Counted from the stretch's first letter, positions 22,601 through 35,345 are shown. The stretch is DNA of 64,000 bases from Xiphias gladius (GCF_016859285.1 NC_053417.1:22412706-22476705), one strand, 5' to 3'. Notes: generated by a model from the letters alone, not told the origin. Program-made: numbers and translations.

Positions 22601-25600
22601 ATGTGATTGAAAACTCAATTGGAACTGTGTAAATGTAGCGTTGGATACATGCTATTGCATCACAAAAGCTTAATTTGGACTAACCATTATATAGATAGCA
22701 GGTTAGATAGCAGGTTACACAATGTATTGTCAATATGTACTTTTGCACATTTAAACTTTTAAACTAACATTAACAGTAACACATTTTTCTTGTCTTTCTT
22801 CCTACAACTACCTGAGGTTTTTGTGATGACTATACTAACAGACTGGACTTTTTGTTTTATTTCAGACCACAACCTAAATAACCAGACTTACCAATTGCGT
22901 CGAGTGTGTGCTCTGGGTCAGCTGCCCTCTGTTTTTCTGGGTTAAGTGGCACTGTTGTCAGCCAGGTTTTGTGAATGTTTGAGGTATGTGTGACTGGTGT
23001 GTGGTTGATTTCCTCCCCAGCTCGAACAGTGGCCGAGGCTGCCCCCACCTGGCTGTCTCCAAAAGGCTCATCCAGCTCCATACTGGTCCTGCAAGGGGAG
23101 GAACTGCTCCTGGAGTGTATCGCTGCAGGAATGTGAGTGTAAACATTGTAGACCTTTTTTATTATATATTTTACTGTATATTCAATGCTATTTTTAATAT
23201 TCTCTCACAAAGAGTTTTGCATCTGTGTGTTTTTTGTTCAGTACAATTTTCACTTTGATTTCATTTAAGTCATCCTGTGTAAAGCCTTGTTTTTCATCAT
23301 CAAGGCCAACTCCTCATATTACCTGGACCAAGGATGGTGAGGACCTGGCGGTGACGCCACGCATGAAAGTAAAAAACTTCAACAAGATGATTCAAATCCC
23401 TAAGGTGTCTTTTGATGATGCCGGTGAATACGTGTGCACTGCTACCAATAAGATCGGCTACACTGAGCACACAATAACCGTCAAGGTCAAAGGTGAGACA
23501 CACCTTCAAAAGCATTCAGTACTTTATTTTCTCACTGCACAATAACGTTCAGACAACTAACATACTTGTATTTAAAAGCGGCTCCATTCTGGTTGGAGAA
23601 GCCCAAGGATTTGGTCTTGGCTCCTGAAGAAAATGGTCGTTTGGTATGTCGTTCTGATGGGGCTCCTCGTCCCACAGTGAGCTGGTTCATCAACGGGGAA
23701 CCAATTGAAAGTAAGTTTTCGGATATTATGTCCACAAGCCGTAGAAATAATTCTGAATGGTATTAAAACTGCTGTATTTTCACTTCCTTGTGTGTTTTTC
23801 CAGGTGCTACACCACAGGCTAACAGGCAGGTGTCAGGAGAAACGCTGAGCTTCCGCAGTGTGACCGCTGCAAACAATGCCGTCTACCAGTGCAATGCTTC
23901 AAATCAGTATGGATACCTATTGGCCAATGCTTTTGTCAACGTGCTACGTAAGTTACCACTCTGTCATTCGTGACATTTACACTGTGTGCCATTTTTTTCA
24001 AGAACATGACCCAGCCAGAGTTGTAGAAGATTTTCAGTGGTTTGCCAAGAGGATCACCAATTTAAAGAAAGAAAAAAAAAAAAGCACTATGTATTATTTG
24101 GGTCTATTTTAAGCATTCTGCAAGTTTTATTCTACACTGAGATAAATTTTCAGTGTCATGGCATGTATCAAAGTTGCTTCACTGTTGTACAGTAATAACT
24201 AGAATTACTGCCTCGCGGTTGTAGGCCTCCACCAACCAGTTCAAGTTGCTTTTGTTCCTGAGTTATGGTGTTGAATCATTTTCGGAAAAGTGTTTTTGCA
24301 GAACATTATGATGTCACAGTGGAGTTCACCTTTTGGATATAAAATATCATCATTTAATCATTTTATCCTATTAGACATCTGTTTGAAATTTTGTCATAAT
24401 TAGCGCATGAATTCTTTAGTTTTGGCCAAAAACATGTTTTGTGAGGTCACACCAACCTTGACCTTTCACCCTTGACCACCAAAATCTAGTATATATATAT
24501 ATGATATTAAATCATCTATAGAAACAGATTTTCTCCATGATGGAAAACAAGTGGAGACAATAAGAGTTATTAAAGTTATTTAGTATATCACATTTCCAGC
24601 AGTATATTACAATTATTAATGATATAATTCATTTTTAGAGTTCCAGGGATTAGTCAATTAATTGATTAGTCCAATGAAAGAAAATGTATTGGCAATTATT
24701 TTGACCGTTGATTAATCATTTCAGTCAATTTTTAAGCAAATATGCCAAACACGTGCTGGTTTTAGCTACAAAGTGTAAAGACTTTCGTCATTTACAGTAC
24801 AAAAGTAAATCTTTAAGTTCTGGATGTATGGACAGCAAAACAAAACAAAACAAAAAAACAACAGATGAGAAAATAGTTAAGACTTTGAGAAATTAAATAT
24901 GACTTTTTAATACATTCTTCTTTTTTGTAGTTAAAAAGTATAAAAACCACTTGTGTGAAAAATTAGATTACATATAAAATACATTAAACTATAGCTAATC
25001 CCCTGTTTAAAGCAGGTATTACCAATATTTTTATATCAACAATCAATCTAATGACTACGTGTAATGTGAAGGTGTAACTCGGCAGTAACAAACCCACAGA
25101 TATTTATCCCCTGACTCTGCAGTTCCCCTCAGCTCAAGTGAGCTTTTTAGCATCTTTTAGCTAAGTTATTGAGGGTTCAAGGAAATTAAGAAAAAAAAAA
25201 TCATTCCTCAATGATTTTTTCTCTCATACAAAACACAGAGGGAGAGGCTTTATAAATAAATTTCTGAATTAAAAGTACAGTAGTAAAGATAGGTTAATGG
25301 GAAGAGGGTATACCAAGAACTTCAATTTAAGGGTTCATAATAAAATTAATTATTCGTTGATGATGTTGCAGTTGTTATCTTTTCCTGTAGATGCAACACC
25401 ACGTATTCTCGGGCCGAAGAATGAACTCATCAAGGTGATAGAGGGCAGTCGTACCTTCTTGGACTGCCGCTATTTTGGTTCTCCAGTGCCCGAATTGCGA
25501 TGGTAAGAACAAGCTGTTTGACCCCTCAAACTATAGTGTGAGTTCAGACATCAGCTCACAGTATGTGTCTGTCTATGATTATGCGTCGGCTCACACAGGT

Positions 25601-28600
25601 CCAAATATGGACAGGGAAATCTGGAAGGAAATCGTTTTAAGACCCACAGTAATGGAACTCTGGAGATCAAACATATACGAATAGAGGACCAGGGAACTTA
25701 CTCGTGTGTAGTCAGCAACATCGCAGGAAGAGATGAGAGTCAAGTACGAATAGAGGTCAAAGGTGAGGGTCTCACTGTTTCATACTGAAACTCTTTTTGA
25801 GTTTGCCGTGAAATTTCACACAAATGCGTTTCCATTCTTCTCAGAGCCCACGCTAATTGTCACAAGACCACAGAGTATAAAAGTCATCCGTGGAAGCGAT
25901 GTGCGATTCGATTGTGGTGTAAAAGCAGATGCCACTACTTCTGTCACAACCACCTGGATGAAAGAAAAAAAGCTGGTCACTTTTGGCTGGAGGTAGGTAA
26001 ATATGTATACATATATGTACATATATATATATATATATACATATTTGTTTCAGTGTAACCAAATCTCACCTGTGCTACCCACTTGTATGTGATACTTAGA
26101 ATCTCTCTGGATGAATCAAATCTGGTCATCACCAATGTAAACAGAGGTGATGAGGGCAATTATACCTGTGTCATCAAGAGCGAACTGGACCAGAAATCTG
26201 CCTCAGCACGCCTAATGGTGATGGGTATGACACATTTTAAATAAATGATATTTCATCCACAATACTGTGTGTTAGGCTTTTCAATTGTTCATGTATTTTT
26301 GTGCGTAGACCGTCCGGATCCTCCCGCTAACTTGGAATTGTCGGATCCATATGAACGTAGTGTTAGACTCAGTTGGGTTCCAGGAGACAGCAACCACAAC
26401 CCCATTACAGGTAAGAGAAATGTAAGTAAGTAAACTCACAGAAATAAAAACATTTTACGAGTAATATTGTTTTGGGTATTCAACAAGCCCCCATTTTGGG
26501 CTGTATCTTTTGAGAATCTATTTATTACTCTGTTACAGAGTACTTAGTGCAGTATGATGATGATGACTGGTTGCCAGGGAAGTGGAGAAACCTATCAACA
26601 TACCCAGGGAACCTCAACTCTGTCATTCTGCATCTTTCACCTTTCACCTACTACGAGTTCAGGGTCATCGCTATAAATGAAATCGGACCAAGTCGCCCCA
26701 GTCGTCCATCGATGCGCTTCCAGACCAGCGGTGCACGTGAGTTTGATGCTCCTGAAATACACATCTGTTGTCAGAGACAACAAATTATAAGCTAGCAAAT
26801 ATAAATGAAGGAACAACTCAACATTTTGGGAAGTACGTTAAAGTTGTTTTCCTACCGTGAGTTAGATGAGAACATTGATACCACTCTCATCACTGGGTGT
26901 TACGAATCTACAGCCAGGAGATGGTTAGCTTAGCTTAGCACAAAGACTGGAAGCAGGGGGAAAACAGCTAACTTGGCTCTGTCCACAGGTAACAAAAATC
27001 CCCCTTACTGCACTTCTAAAGCTCACTAATTAAAACTTAAAACACTGTATCTCATTTGTTTAACCCATACTTAAAAAAAAAAAGTAAAAACAACATGTTG
27101 TGGTTGTACAAGAAAAAATAATCCCCTGTAAAAACCCTAACCCGTTTTTACATTTCCGCTTTTGTACGCAGTAAACGAACGATGATGTTGCGGTTGTTAT
27201 CTTTCAACTGAAGGCGGCTGCAGTAAAGCCGTGATTCCTAAATGGTTTGTCATGAAATGATAAGGGAACAGGTCACCCCTGGCCATGAAACTGATTGTCA
27301 GTCAACTGTCCAACTGTTACTTTTAAGCCTCTGAAAATGAGGGACTGTGTATAAAAATGGCTGCAATTCCTAAACGGTTTATGCAATATTTTTGTTAAAC
27401 CCCTGGAATTAAAGCTAAAAGTCTACACTACAATCACATCTTGATGGCTTTGTTTCAAATCCATCTTGGTGGTTTACAGAGGCAAAATTAGGAGCGCTGA
27501 TGACACTCCCTGACCGTAAGACATAAGGGGCCACGCTCCTACACTGTCCGCTTCACGTCAGAACGTTTGTTTTGGAACTCTGTCAGTGGTATTGTGCAGG
27601 GAAATGACTCTGGTGTGCAGTCCAGAACAATGAGACATGTTTAGTGCAATGTTTGACAGAAGAAGCATTTTTGCACATGAAGGGTTTTTAGGATTATAAC
27701 AGGCTTAGGCATATTTGCAGACCAGCCTCCCTCCTGCCAAAAGCAAAGTTTGCCATACCACACGAGACATGTGTGTGGTTTAACTGATGTCTCCACGTGC
27801 CAGTTACTCATTCTGAAATTTTAGCTGGTAGAGAGTAAACCTAATTTTAACCACATATTTAATGAGATTTTGAATGAAATATGGGTGATATGAAATCAAC
27901 AATAGCTTCCAAATTGCTGCAGCCAAATGGGAATTAAATGTTTGAAATTATATAAAAAGCATGACTTGATGCTGTAGCCGTCTGATAACATAAATCATCT
28001 GCGTCTGCAAGGTGCTGGCAATGATATCATATAGTTTGCAGACACTGTAATTTACTGCTGCATGCTCGAGTGCAGGCTTGGAGAGAGCCTAAAACCATCT
28101 TTGTATCTCTAGTAGCCCTTTGCAGCCCCGCGTTGCCTATCAAATTCACCATCTTGCAGCCGGCCACTGGCGACGCCCCGCGGATGCTGTGGGCAAGCTG
28201 TTTAGAGGAGCACCACCCCCCCACCCCCCAACCCCATTACTTGCTCAATGCGTGTCACAGTCTCCGCAGCAGGTGGAGTGGTGAGAGCTCAGCAAGGAGC
28301 CATGCATAGAGCTCTTTCCACTCAAAAAATAAAATAATGGATTTGTTGGTCACACACTTTTGGCAGGGCAGGCGCAAACCGCAGGGAGATGGGGGAGTTA
28401 GGCACCATAATTAATTTTATCATTTCAAGCAATTATATATATGATCTTTTATTGCCTATAATGGTATAATGGTGCCTATTGTGCTTGTCCTTAAATTTAA
28501 ATAATTCATCTTTATGATTATTAGGATTGATGATCATCAGGCTGATTTGGTGCCCCCTACGGCACTTGGTGCCCTACACACAGCACGTGATGCACGTGTA

Positions 28601-31600
28601 CGTAGCGGCGGCACTGGTGATATATATATAATGTTGATTAGTGAGCTTTACAGGTGATGGTAGGTTCATTTGTTTACCTTATGACAGACAGGCTAGCTGT
28701 TTCTCCCCGTTTCTAGTCTTTATGCTATGTTACGCTAAGCGAAGGTCTCCTGGCCGAGTGTCATATTTATGATACAGACATGAGAGTGGTATTGATCTGT
28801 TCATCTAACTATTGGCAAGAATAAGCACATTTACCAAAATCACAAACTACTCCTCTCAGTCCATTGATCTTACCATTGCATTGTTTTTTGCTGCACAGCC
28901 CCAGATGTCATCCCAAAGAACATAAAGGGTGTGGGTACCTGGAGGAATAACATGGAGATCAGCTGGGAGGTAATAAGCGACTGAATCCATCAAAAAGCTT
29001 AATACTTTCATATTTATCTTGAATATTTTTTCTGTTGAATGTCTTGATTTCTACCACAGTAAAAGCAAACAGAGCTGGTTGCTGTGAACCATTCTTTCAG
29101 CCTCTGACCTACAGAGAGTGGAACGGGCCTCACCTGAAGTATCTGGTGTGGTGGAGGAGGAGAGATTCCCGAGAGGAGTGGAAGAATGCTACCACCAAAT
29201 GGCTGAAGTACTACATCTATGACGCGGATACCTTCACTCCTTATGAGATCAAAGTCCAGGCTGTCAATGACTTTGGGCTGGGCCCGGAGTCTCCTGTTGT
29301 CATTGGTTACTCTGGGGAAAGCCGTAAGTACCTAAAGCCATTGCATTATAATATAAAATAGAAATGAGACACAAACATGAAGTGCATTAGTAAGGTCCAC
29401 TTCCGCTTGCCTGCTCAAATCTTCAGGTGAGGTGTGCTCTACTGCTCACGACATTTTGATAAACTTAAGGTAGAAAACAAGTCTAATAAAGCAGGAGCAC
29501 TAGAATCACAGGTACAGGAATGCCGGGTGGACTTCATTCCTTAAGTTGACATTTCAGCGACAATTTCTCCGGAGCTTGAAGGTAGAGCTTTTTCTGCACA
29601 CCTAACTGCATATCCAGAGAGGGTTGTGTGACAGAGTTCCCTCTGGAGCCACAAAAGCCTTTAAACTACTTTGTTTCACATATGCAGTGGTACTCCCGAA
29701 CACCTGAAAACAGAATTTGATGTGTAAAATTGGTGGCGTTCCCCTTTAATATCTAATTCAACTACTTTTCAGATTTTTACATTGTATTCTCAAACAGATT
29801 TCTGCTTCATTTTCCTATAATGTAGCTCAGGTGAACCCTGTTAATGTTTATCTCTTCATGTTTAGGTTAAAATTATCCCTCCCTCCTGTGATGGGTTTTT
29901 TTCCTATCATCGTGTGGCTTTTTCTGCATATCTAATTGCATATCCAAAAGGGGGGGTTGTTTACCTTAGAGAATTTTGAATGTATACTGTTGCAGAATTG
30001 AATGATTTTAAGAGGGGTTACTAAATATTTTGGTTGGATCGTTTTTATTGATTGAACTATAGTATATATTTTATACAGAAAATTTCAAACATACAGTTAA
30101 CCTGGAGGATGTGTTTTCACGCTCTGGGTAAGGCACACTGTTGCCAAAACATCAGCTCATGGAATGAGGTATGAGCTGCATATTTTGCTTCCTGCCTTGC
30201 ATAGAAGTATCTTATGTTATGTTTCTCCATCAATTTTTTGGGGTCTTTTTTCTGCAATTTGTCACCCATCTCTGTGTTATTCTCTAATTTTAAATAAGAG
30301 GCTGTTCTGTCACCTTGAGTAGGTTATTGCTTCTTCAGTTGGTTCTTTGTTATAAGTCAGTCAGTTGGTCAGCAGCAAACGCGTGTCGACACTGTACTGT
30401 TTACAGTTCTGATGTAATCTGAATCTTAATCCACAGGGAATCACGAATGGTTTCAGTTGACTAAACCAGTCAGTGTGTTCTGAACACACGTCCTCTTGTT
30501 TTTGGTGTATTTTTCTGCAGCTTGAGGACGAGTTTTCCTTGTCATCACCTCTCCTTGTGTTCACTGATAGCAAACTCCTGTGTGATCTCTGTTTTCCTGC
30601 AGGTCCCTTAACTGCACCCCTGAACCTGAGAGTGTCCGACATCGAGAGCACTCAGGTGACTTTGCACTGGGATCCGGTGACACGCAGCTCTATTATGGGA
30701 GCACTGAAGGAATACAAGGTGTGTCTGTTGTGAATTCAATATGGGATCATGCTCTAAAGTTATAGCTTACATGTATGTTGATAGACAACAATAGAAACAG
30801 GACATACTGTACTTCATGGGGAGATTCCACTCCTGATCCCGAACTGACAATCAAAGGAATTTAGCGAGCGAGAGTTTTGCTTCCTGCAATAGTGTAGAAA
30901 GTAGTAATAAGTGTTCAGTGTCTTGGTGTATGGTGGCAGTATGGTTCGGGTAAGTTCACATTTTTTGAAAATGTTACCAGACTAAGTGTTAATGTACACC
31001 TGGTAGACGGGTGCATTGGAAACCATTATAGATACATTTCAATCATGGGCCTTCATCAGGCATCAAGTTCACAATGAGAAACACATTCATACTAAAGCTA
31101 CAGGCTGCAACGACCAATTAAAAGTCTAGCAAAATCTCAAACACCCGAGACAATTATCACACCAGCAACCGATAAAAACATCCTTAAAAAGAGACCCACA
31201 ACAAACACATTAATAAACTGTGTGACAAATCTGTTGTAACGAATGAAAATATAAAAATGGCCTTATACAGTATATTGTTTTTTTAGGCTTTTTACTTGAT
31301 ATTTTCTTTAACACTTGTTTCTACTATTTTACATTTGTCTTCATTACTAGTGCATTAAATTACTGGCCAGATGTGTAGCATTTGACTATTACGACTTATA
31401 TACAGTATTCCCTTGTACTATCAGACTGTTTATTTCATATTTCCTTAATGGCAATTGATTCTACTGTCCTTGTCTATATTCTTAGACTTCTTAATATGAT
31501 TGTTTTTCTTTAGGGTTAGGGAGATATTCACAGTTTGAATGTGAATCTTGCAGTAGTTGCCCTCCACTAATCCCTATTTAAACTTTTCTTGTTTATACAA

Positions 31601-34600
31601 ACACTTATTTTGCCCTTTTTATTTCTTTCTCGTTTGAATTGTGTGGAGTTTTACATATGTCATTTGTCTAATTTTAGGGCTATTTTATCAGTTATTGATA
31701 AAATTATTTGATATTTGGCTCAGGGGTTTGAGATTTAGCTGCCCTTTTGACTGGTTGTTACAGACAGTGGTTTTAGTATAAAGATAGCATTGGGAATTTG
31801 ATGCCTGACAAAGGTCCAACGATCCAAATACTTGTTGGGACTGCAGCAGAATTAAAAATACTGGATGTGATGCTTCTCATCTCTCAGGTGTACTACTGGA
31901 GGGACAGCAGCCAGCTGAGGTGGTTGAGAGTCAACAGAGCAATGCAGTCTAAAGCATTTACAGACAATGTTCCAGAGCCATCTGGGGTCCTCACTGGGCT
32001 CTTCCCTTACAGCAACTACAAGATGTATTTAGTGGTGGCAAACAATCGATACGAAGGGCCGCCCAGTAATAATGTACAGTTCTCAACAACTGAAGGAGGT
32101 AAGAAAAGTTGGTATTTTACCACCTAAGGAACAAGAACTTCAGAGAATATCAGTTTCCTCTTCCAAGCACAAGCAAATCATAAATAATGTTTTTTTCCTA
32201 AGCTTATGTTTATCATCTTTTGCTGTGTTTTTTATGTAGTACCATCTTCTCCCAGATCCTTCAGGATCCAACAGCGCCATCTGGACAGTATTTATGTCGA
32301 CTGGGACCTGCCAGCAGAACCCAACGGTATCATCACTGGGTATTCCCTCAAGTACCAGACAGGTGAACCAACCCAAAACCTGAAACACTCTCAAATACCC
32401 CCGAGATTTTTGTCTTGATATACTTCAGTTTCAAAAGTCTAATACAGCCTTCTGCAGTTGTCCTCAGAGACGCAGCAAAGCATTAATAACCGAGAAGGAA
32501 ATCGTTTATTTTCGCTGAAGCTGGCAAAGATTTTAACATGACACTGAAGTCCACATCCCCCTAGTGCATAATATCTTACTTCAATATGCACTCAAAGACC
32601 AGAGTACCAAAGAACTATGTTCTCCAGAGGGTAATGAACACTTGTGTAGGCACTTTCTGAGCAGGCGAGGTACTTAATAGCTCAGCTGTGTGCACTCTAG
32701 CGGCATTAAGAGTTCTCCTAACTCACTTAAATTTCTACTCCTGACACAGTGAATGCCACCAGGGGAGAGGAGTTGCGAGTCGAGGATTTTCCTCCAAATG
32801 TAACCAGCTTCTCCGTCCGCCGATTCGACCGCTACACTCGATACAGATTCTCCGTGGCGGCGCGAACTCAGGCCGGGATAGGAGAATGGCATACGGAGGA
32901 GTCACCCCACTACACCACTGAAAGTAATTTACAAAACGTTCAATGCATCAACACATTTTGTGGTCTACCTAATAAATACTTTGAAGTGTTGAATGATTTT
33001 GACTCTGATGATGTGTGTATTTATATGTGTGCGCACATGCTTGTGTGTACCTCAGCGTATGCTCAGGACCAGGTGGACATCTCCACTCAGGGCTGGTTCA
33101 TTGGGATAATGTGTGCTGTGGCTCTCATCGTGGTCATTCTTCTTATAGTCTGCTTCATCAAGAGGAGCCGAGGGGGTAAATACCCAGGTACAGTGGTGAT
33201 TCCTGGCTAGAGCTGCATTAGATTAGTCGACCAATAGATTAGTCAATTGACAGAAAATTAATCTGCAACTATTTTTATAATAGATTAATTGTTTAAGTCC
33301 ATTTTTTTAATGGTTCCAGCTTCTGAAATGTGAAAATGCACTGCTTTTCCATGTCTTACTTTATAGTAGGACTTTGGGTTTTTCGACTGTTGGTCAGACA
33401 AAACAAGGTTTGAATCTTGGGTTCTACACCAAGCGATTAATTGAGAAAATAGGAGGAATATTAATCAGCAATGAAACTAATCACCAATATCACCACATTG
33501 TTTCTCTTATAACAAGGTAGCTTTTTTAAATTTCAGTACGGGAAAAGAAGGACATTTCATTGGAGCCGGTGGATGACAAAGACCAAGAGGGATCATTTGA
33601 TTATCGGTAAGCAGTAGAGCAGGCACCTCGTGGAAAATAAACAAAAGAAAGAACACACAAAACACACACAACAAATATTACTGATTCTATCTGAAACAAT
33701 TATTTACATCTTCGTATCATCAGTTTTTACTTTGTCTACCTATCGAACTGCTTCACAAAATCCTATTTGACGTTTCCAAAGTCTGTTAAATGATGTACTC
33801 GTGATGATATAATGGTATGGTAATAATACTCAACACTGAGTAAGACATTACAGTTCCCTTAACACCAGACAGTAGCCATGTGTTTACATCCATTTTATTT
33901 TGAAGCTGTGCATTAGAATTCTTTTTTGGTGAATTAAAGCTGCTCTGTGGAGTTAAAAAAAACAAACAGTATGTTTATATTTATTGTTGCTCATCAAAAC
34001 ATTTTGAGTTATTCTTGAGGCCTTACAAACATGTCCTCATAAAACATTGCAAACATTTTTAGTTTTTGTTTTTTTGGAATATTTTAAATTGTGCATTGTT
34101 AATATTCATGTTTGGCTTTGCCTTTATCACGTCACACGCCCGCATGTGCACAATACAAACAAAATGGGGATCCACTTGGTCCATAGCGCTACTAATGGTC
34201 AAAAGTTCCACAGGGTACCTTTAATGTTGATAGAAATTTAGCACGATGCTGAACAGGTACAAATAAATCCAATTGAGTATTTATGGCCTTATTCATGATA
34301 ACTCAATGATCATACTTACATTAATTTCTGATTTTTTTTTGTGTGTGTATTTACTCTACCTTTTCTATTTAAACTCCCACTCCAAATCCCAACCCTGTTC
34401 TTTTCGCACTGAACCACTCAAGGTCTCTTGAAAGGTATGAAAAGACTAAATGTTGAAACATTGACACTACTGACATTTCAACTGTAGAATTCTGAACAGA
34501 TGCTACAGATTGTTGGAGCTGTAAACAGCATATTTAGCAGATTAATGGTACTGCTAGAAGTATATTGTGAATGTATGATGAATGAAATGTGATCCATCCT

Positions 34601-35077
34601 CTCATGCAATGATCTCAAACAAAATGCTTTTGTATTTTAGGATAGCACGTATCTCCACTCTGCCCTACCCCCGGAGGTATGTACATGTATATTGTGAATG
34701 TATCGCTGCCAACTAACACTGATTGATAAGAAGGAATTAAATCATCATTGTACTTTTACACTTCTCTTCATAGTTCAACGGCTGAGTTTTAAACATCTTT
34801 TCTGTTTTATAGCGCTGACAAAATGTTTTTTGCATTATTTTGCAGGGAGGAGGAAAGAGGGCTTCAAAGAGGTCAGCCGTCTATGGAGGCAATGATGAAG
34901 CCGTCAGACAGTGACGACAGTCTGGTGGACTATGGAGAAGGAGGAGAGATACCATTCAACGAGGACGGGTCCTTCATTGGCCAGTACACAGGAACCAGGA
35001 TAGATGTCAGGGAGTTGGACTTTGGTGGAAGTGTTGAGCTTCACTCTCCAATGAACACCATCTACTCCATGGCATAA
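19646..35077 (+). CDS. nfasc: Neurofascin-like L1-family cell adhesion molecule, complete
   Basis: Axonal/glial adhesion receptor that binds ankyrin. Coding exons: 19646-19721, 19821-19926, 20038-20228, 21575-21697, 21895-22113, 23021-23132, 23305-23492, 23579-23710, 23804-23947, 25391-25502, 25599-25762, 25845-25992, 26100-26224, 26309-26410, 26539-26736, 28899-28969, 29101-29323, 30603-30718, 31888-32098, 32240-32362, 32750-32923, 33056-33187, 33537-33606, 34423-34434, 34641-34676, 34846-35077. Every junction is GT/AG and in frame; 1179 residues with both micro-exons. Order: signal peptide ([12 protein letters not shown]), six Ig domains, four FNIII domains, one TM helix followed by KRSRGGKYP, cytoplasmic tail with [11 protein letters not shown] and FIGQYTG. 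Neurofascin is favoured over NrCAM by HIVDPKDT...[30 protein letters not shown] and the C-terminus (NTIYSMA). No fifth FNIII or PAT mucin exon is present. Which teleost copy it is, I cannot say. Confidence 0.92.
20880..21095 (+). repeat. Possible retroposon 3' end (intronic)
   Basis: Contains CACTGATGAAGGCTGGGTGGCTGAAA...GTAAATAAAGTGACTTCTGG, the form of a LINE/SINE 3' end seen in many fishes; a related CTTCATCAGGCATCAAG string lies near 31050 in reverse. Family not established. Confidence 0.35.
24640..24900 (+). repeat. Interspersed repeat family A, copy 3 (intronic)
   Basis: GATTAGTCAATTAATTGATTAGTCC, GGCAATTATTTTGACC, AAGCAAATATGCCAAACACGTGCTGG in family order, inside a neurofascin intron. 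Confidence 0.7.
26800..27080 (+). repeat. Interspersed repeat family D, forward arm
   Basis: CAACATTTTGGGAAGTACG, GAGTTAGATGAGAACATTGATACCACTCTCATC, CCAGGAGATGGTTAGCTTAGCTTAGC, CAAAGACTGGAAGCAGGGGGAAAACAGC, AGCTCACTAATTAAAAC. The same blocks appear reverse-complemented at 28640-28860. Lies in the intron between the first and second FNIII domains. Confidence 0.65.
28640..28860 (-). repeat. Interspersed repeat family D, reverse arm
   Basis: Reads TTAGTGAGCTTTACAGG, AGCTGTTTCTCCCCGTTTC, GTCTTTATGCTATG, GAGAGTGGTATTGATCTGTTCATCTAACTATTGGCAAG, the reverse complement of the blocks at 26800-27080. About 1.55 kb separates the arms. A third short fragment (CAGGGGAAAGCAGC...GGGCTCTGTCC) is near 36130. 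Confidence 0.65.
33056..33187 (+). other. Transmembrane exon of the neurofascin-like protein
   Basis: Encodes a short juxtamembrane stretch ([11 protein letters not shown]), a helix of about 23 hydrophobic residues ([22 protein letters not shown]) and the stop-transfer cluster [10 protein letters not shown]. It follows directly on the fourth FNIII domain across an intron of only 132 bases, so there is no room for the fifth FNIII or mucin-like exons of neurofascin-186. Confidence 0.9.
33210..33480 (+). repeat. Interspersed repeat family A, copy 4 (intronic)
   Basis: The best preserved copy: GATTAGTCGACCAATAGATTAGTCAATTGACAGAAAATTAATC, GCAACTATTTTTATAATAGATTAATTG, GGTTCCAGCTTCTGAAATGTGA, CTTTGGGTTTTTCGACTGTTGGTCAGACAAA, GCGATTAATTGAGAAAATAG. 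Starts about 22 bases past the TM-exon donor. Confidence 0.75.
34423..34434 (+). other. 12-nt micro-exon encoding RSLE
   Basis: CTCAAG|GTCTCTTGAAAG|GTATGA: a 12-base exon flanked by AG and GT that, after the preceding exon ending TTTGATTATCG, reads DYRSLER. The L1 family is known for a neuron-specific RSLE mini-exon creating the YRSL endocytic/sorting signal recognised by the AP-2 adaptor. Length and phase (2-2) are exactly as expected. Confidence 0.85.
34641..34676 (+). other. 36-nt candidate micro-exon ([12 protein letters not shown])
   Basis: TATTTTAG|GATAGCACG...CCCCGGAG|GTATGT: both splice sites are good and the length is a multiple of three in the same phase as its neighbours, so it can be included or skipped without breaking the frame. 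I know of no counterpart in mammalian neurofascin. It adds a basic, Pro-containing stretch just after RSLE. Confidence 0.5.
34973..34987 (+). other. FIGQY ankyrin-binding motif
   Basis: Codons for FIGQY within [13 protein letters not shown]. In L1-family proteins the Tyr is the phosphorylation switch that releases ankyrin G. Confidence 0.95.
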
Positions 35078-35345
35078 AAGTCAAAATTGAAACGTCTTTT
35101 CTCACTTCAACTCAACTACTTGTCACGTAACTTTGCAGTGCTTGTACCCTGCACCTGGAGGAGCTTGTGGTGCTGGTGGTTGGTCTGCAGGAGGGGGACA
35201 GTTGGAGCTGTTATACCCTCTGTGTCCTTGCAGCCAACACAGCTTTCATGCATTTGAAGAAGAAAATGTTGGATAGTTGGGACACTGTTTGGAGGGATGA
35301 TTCTTAATCATCTGATGAAAAGGAAGCGTTACATTTGGTTTTGTA

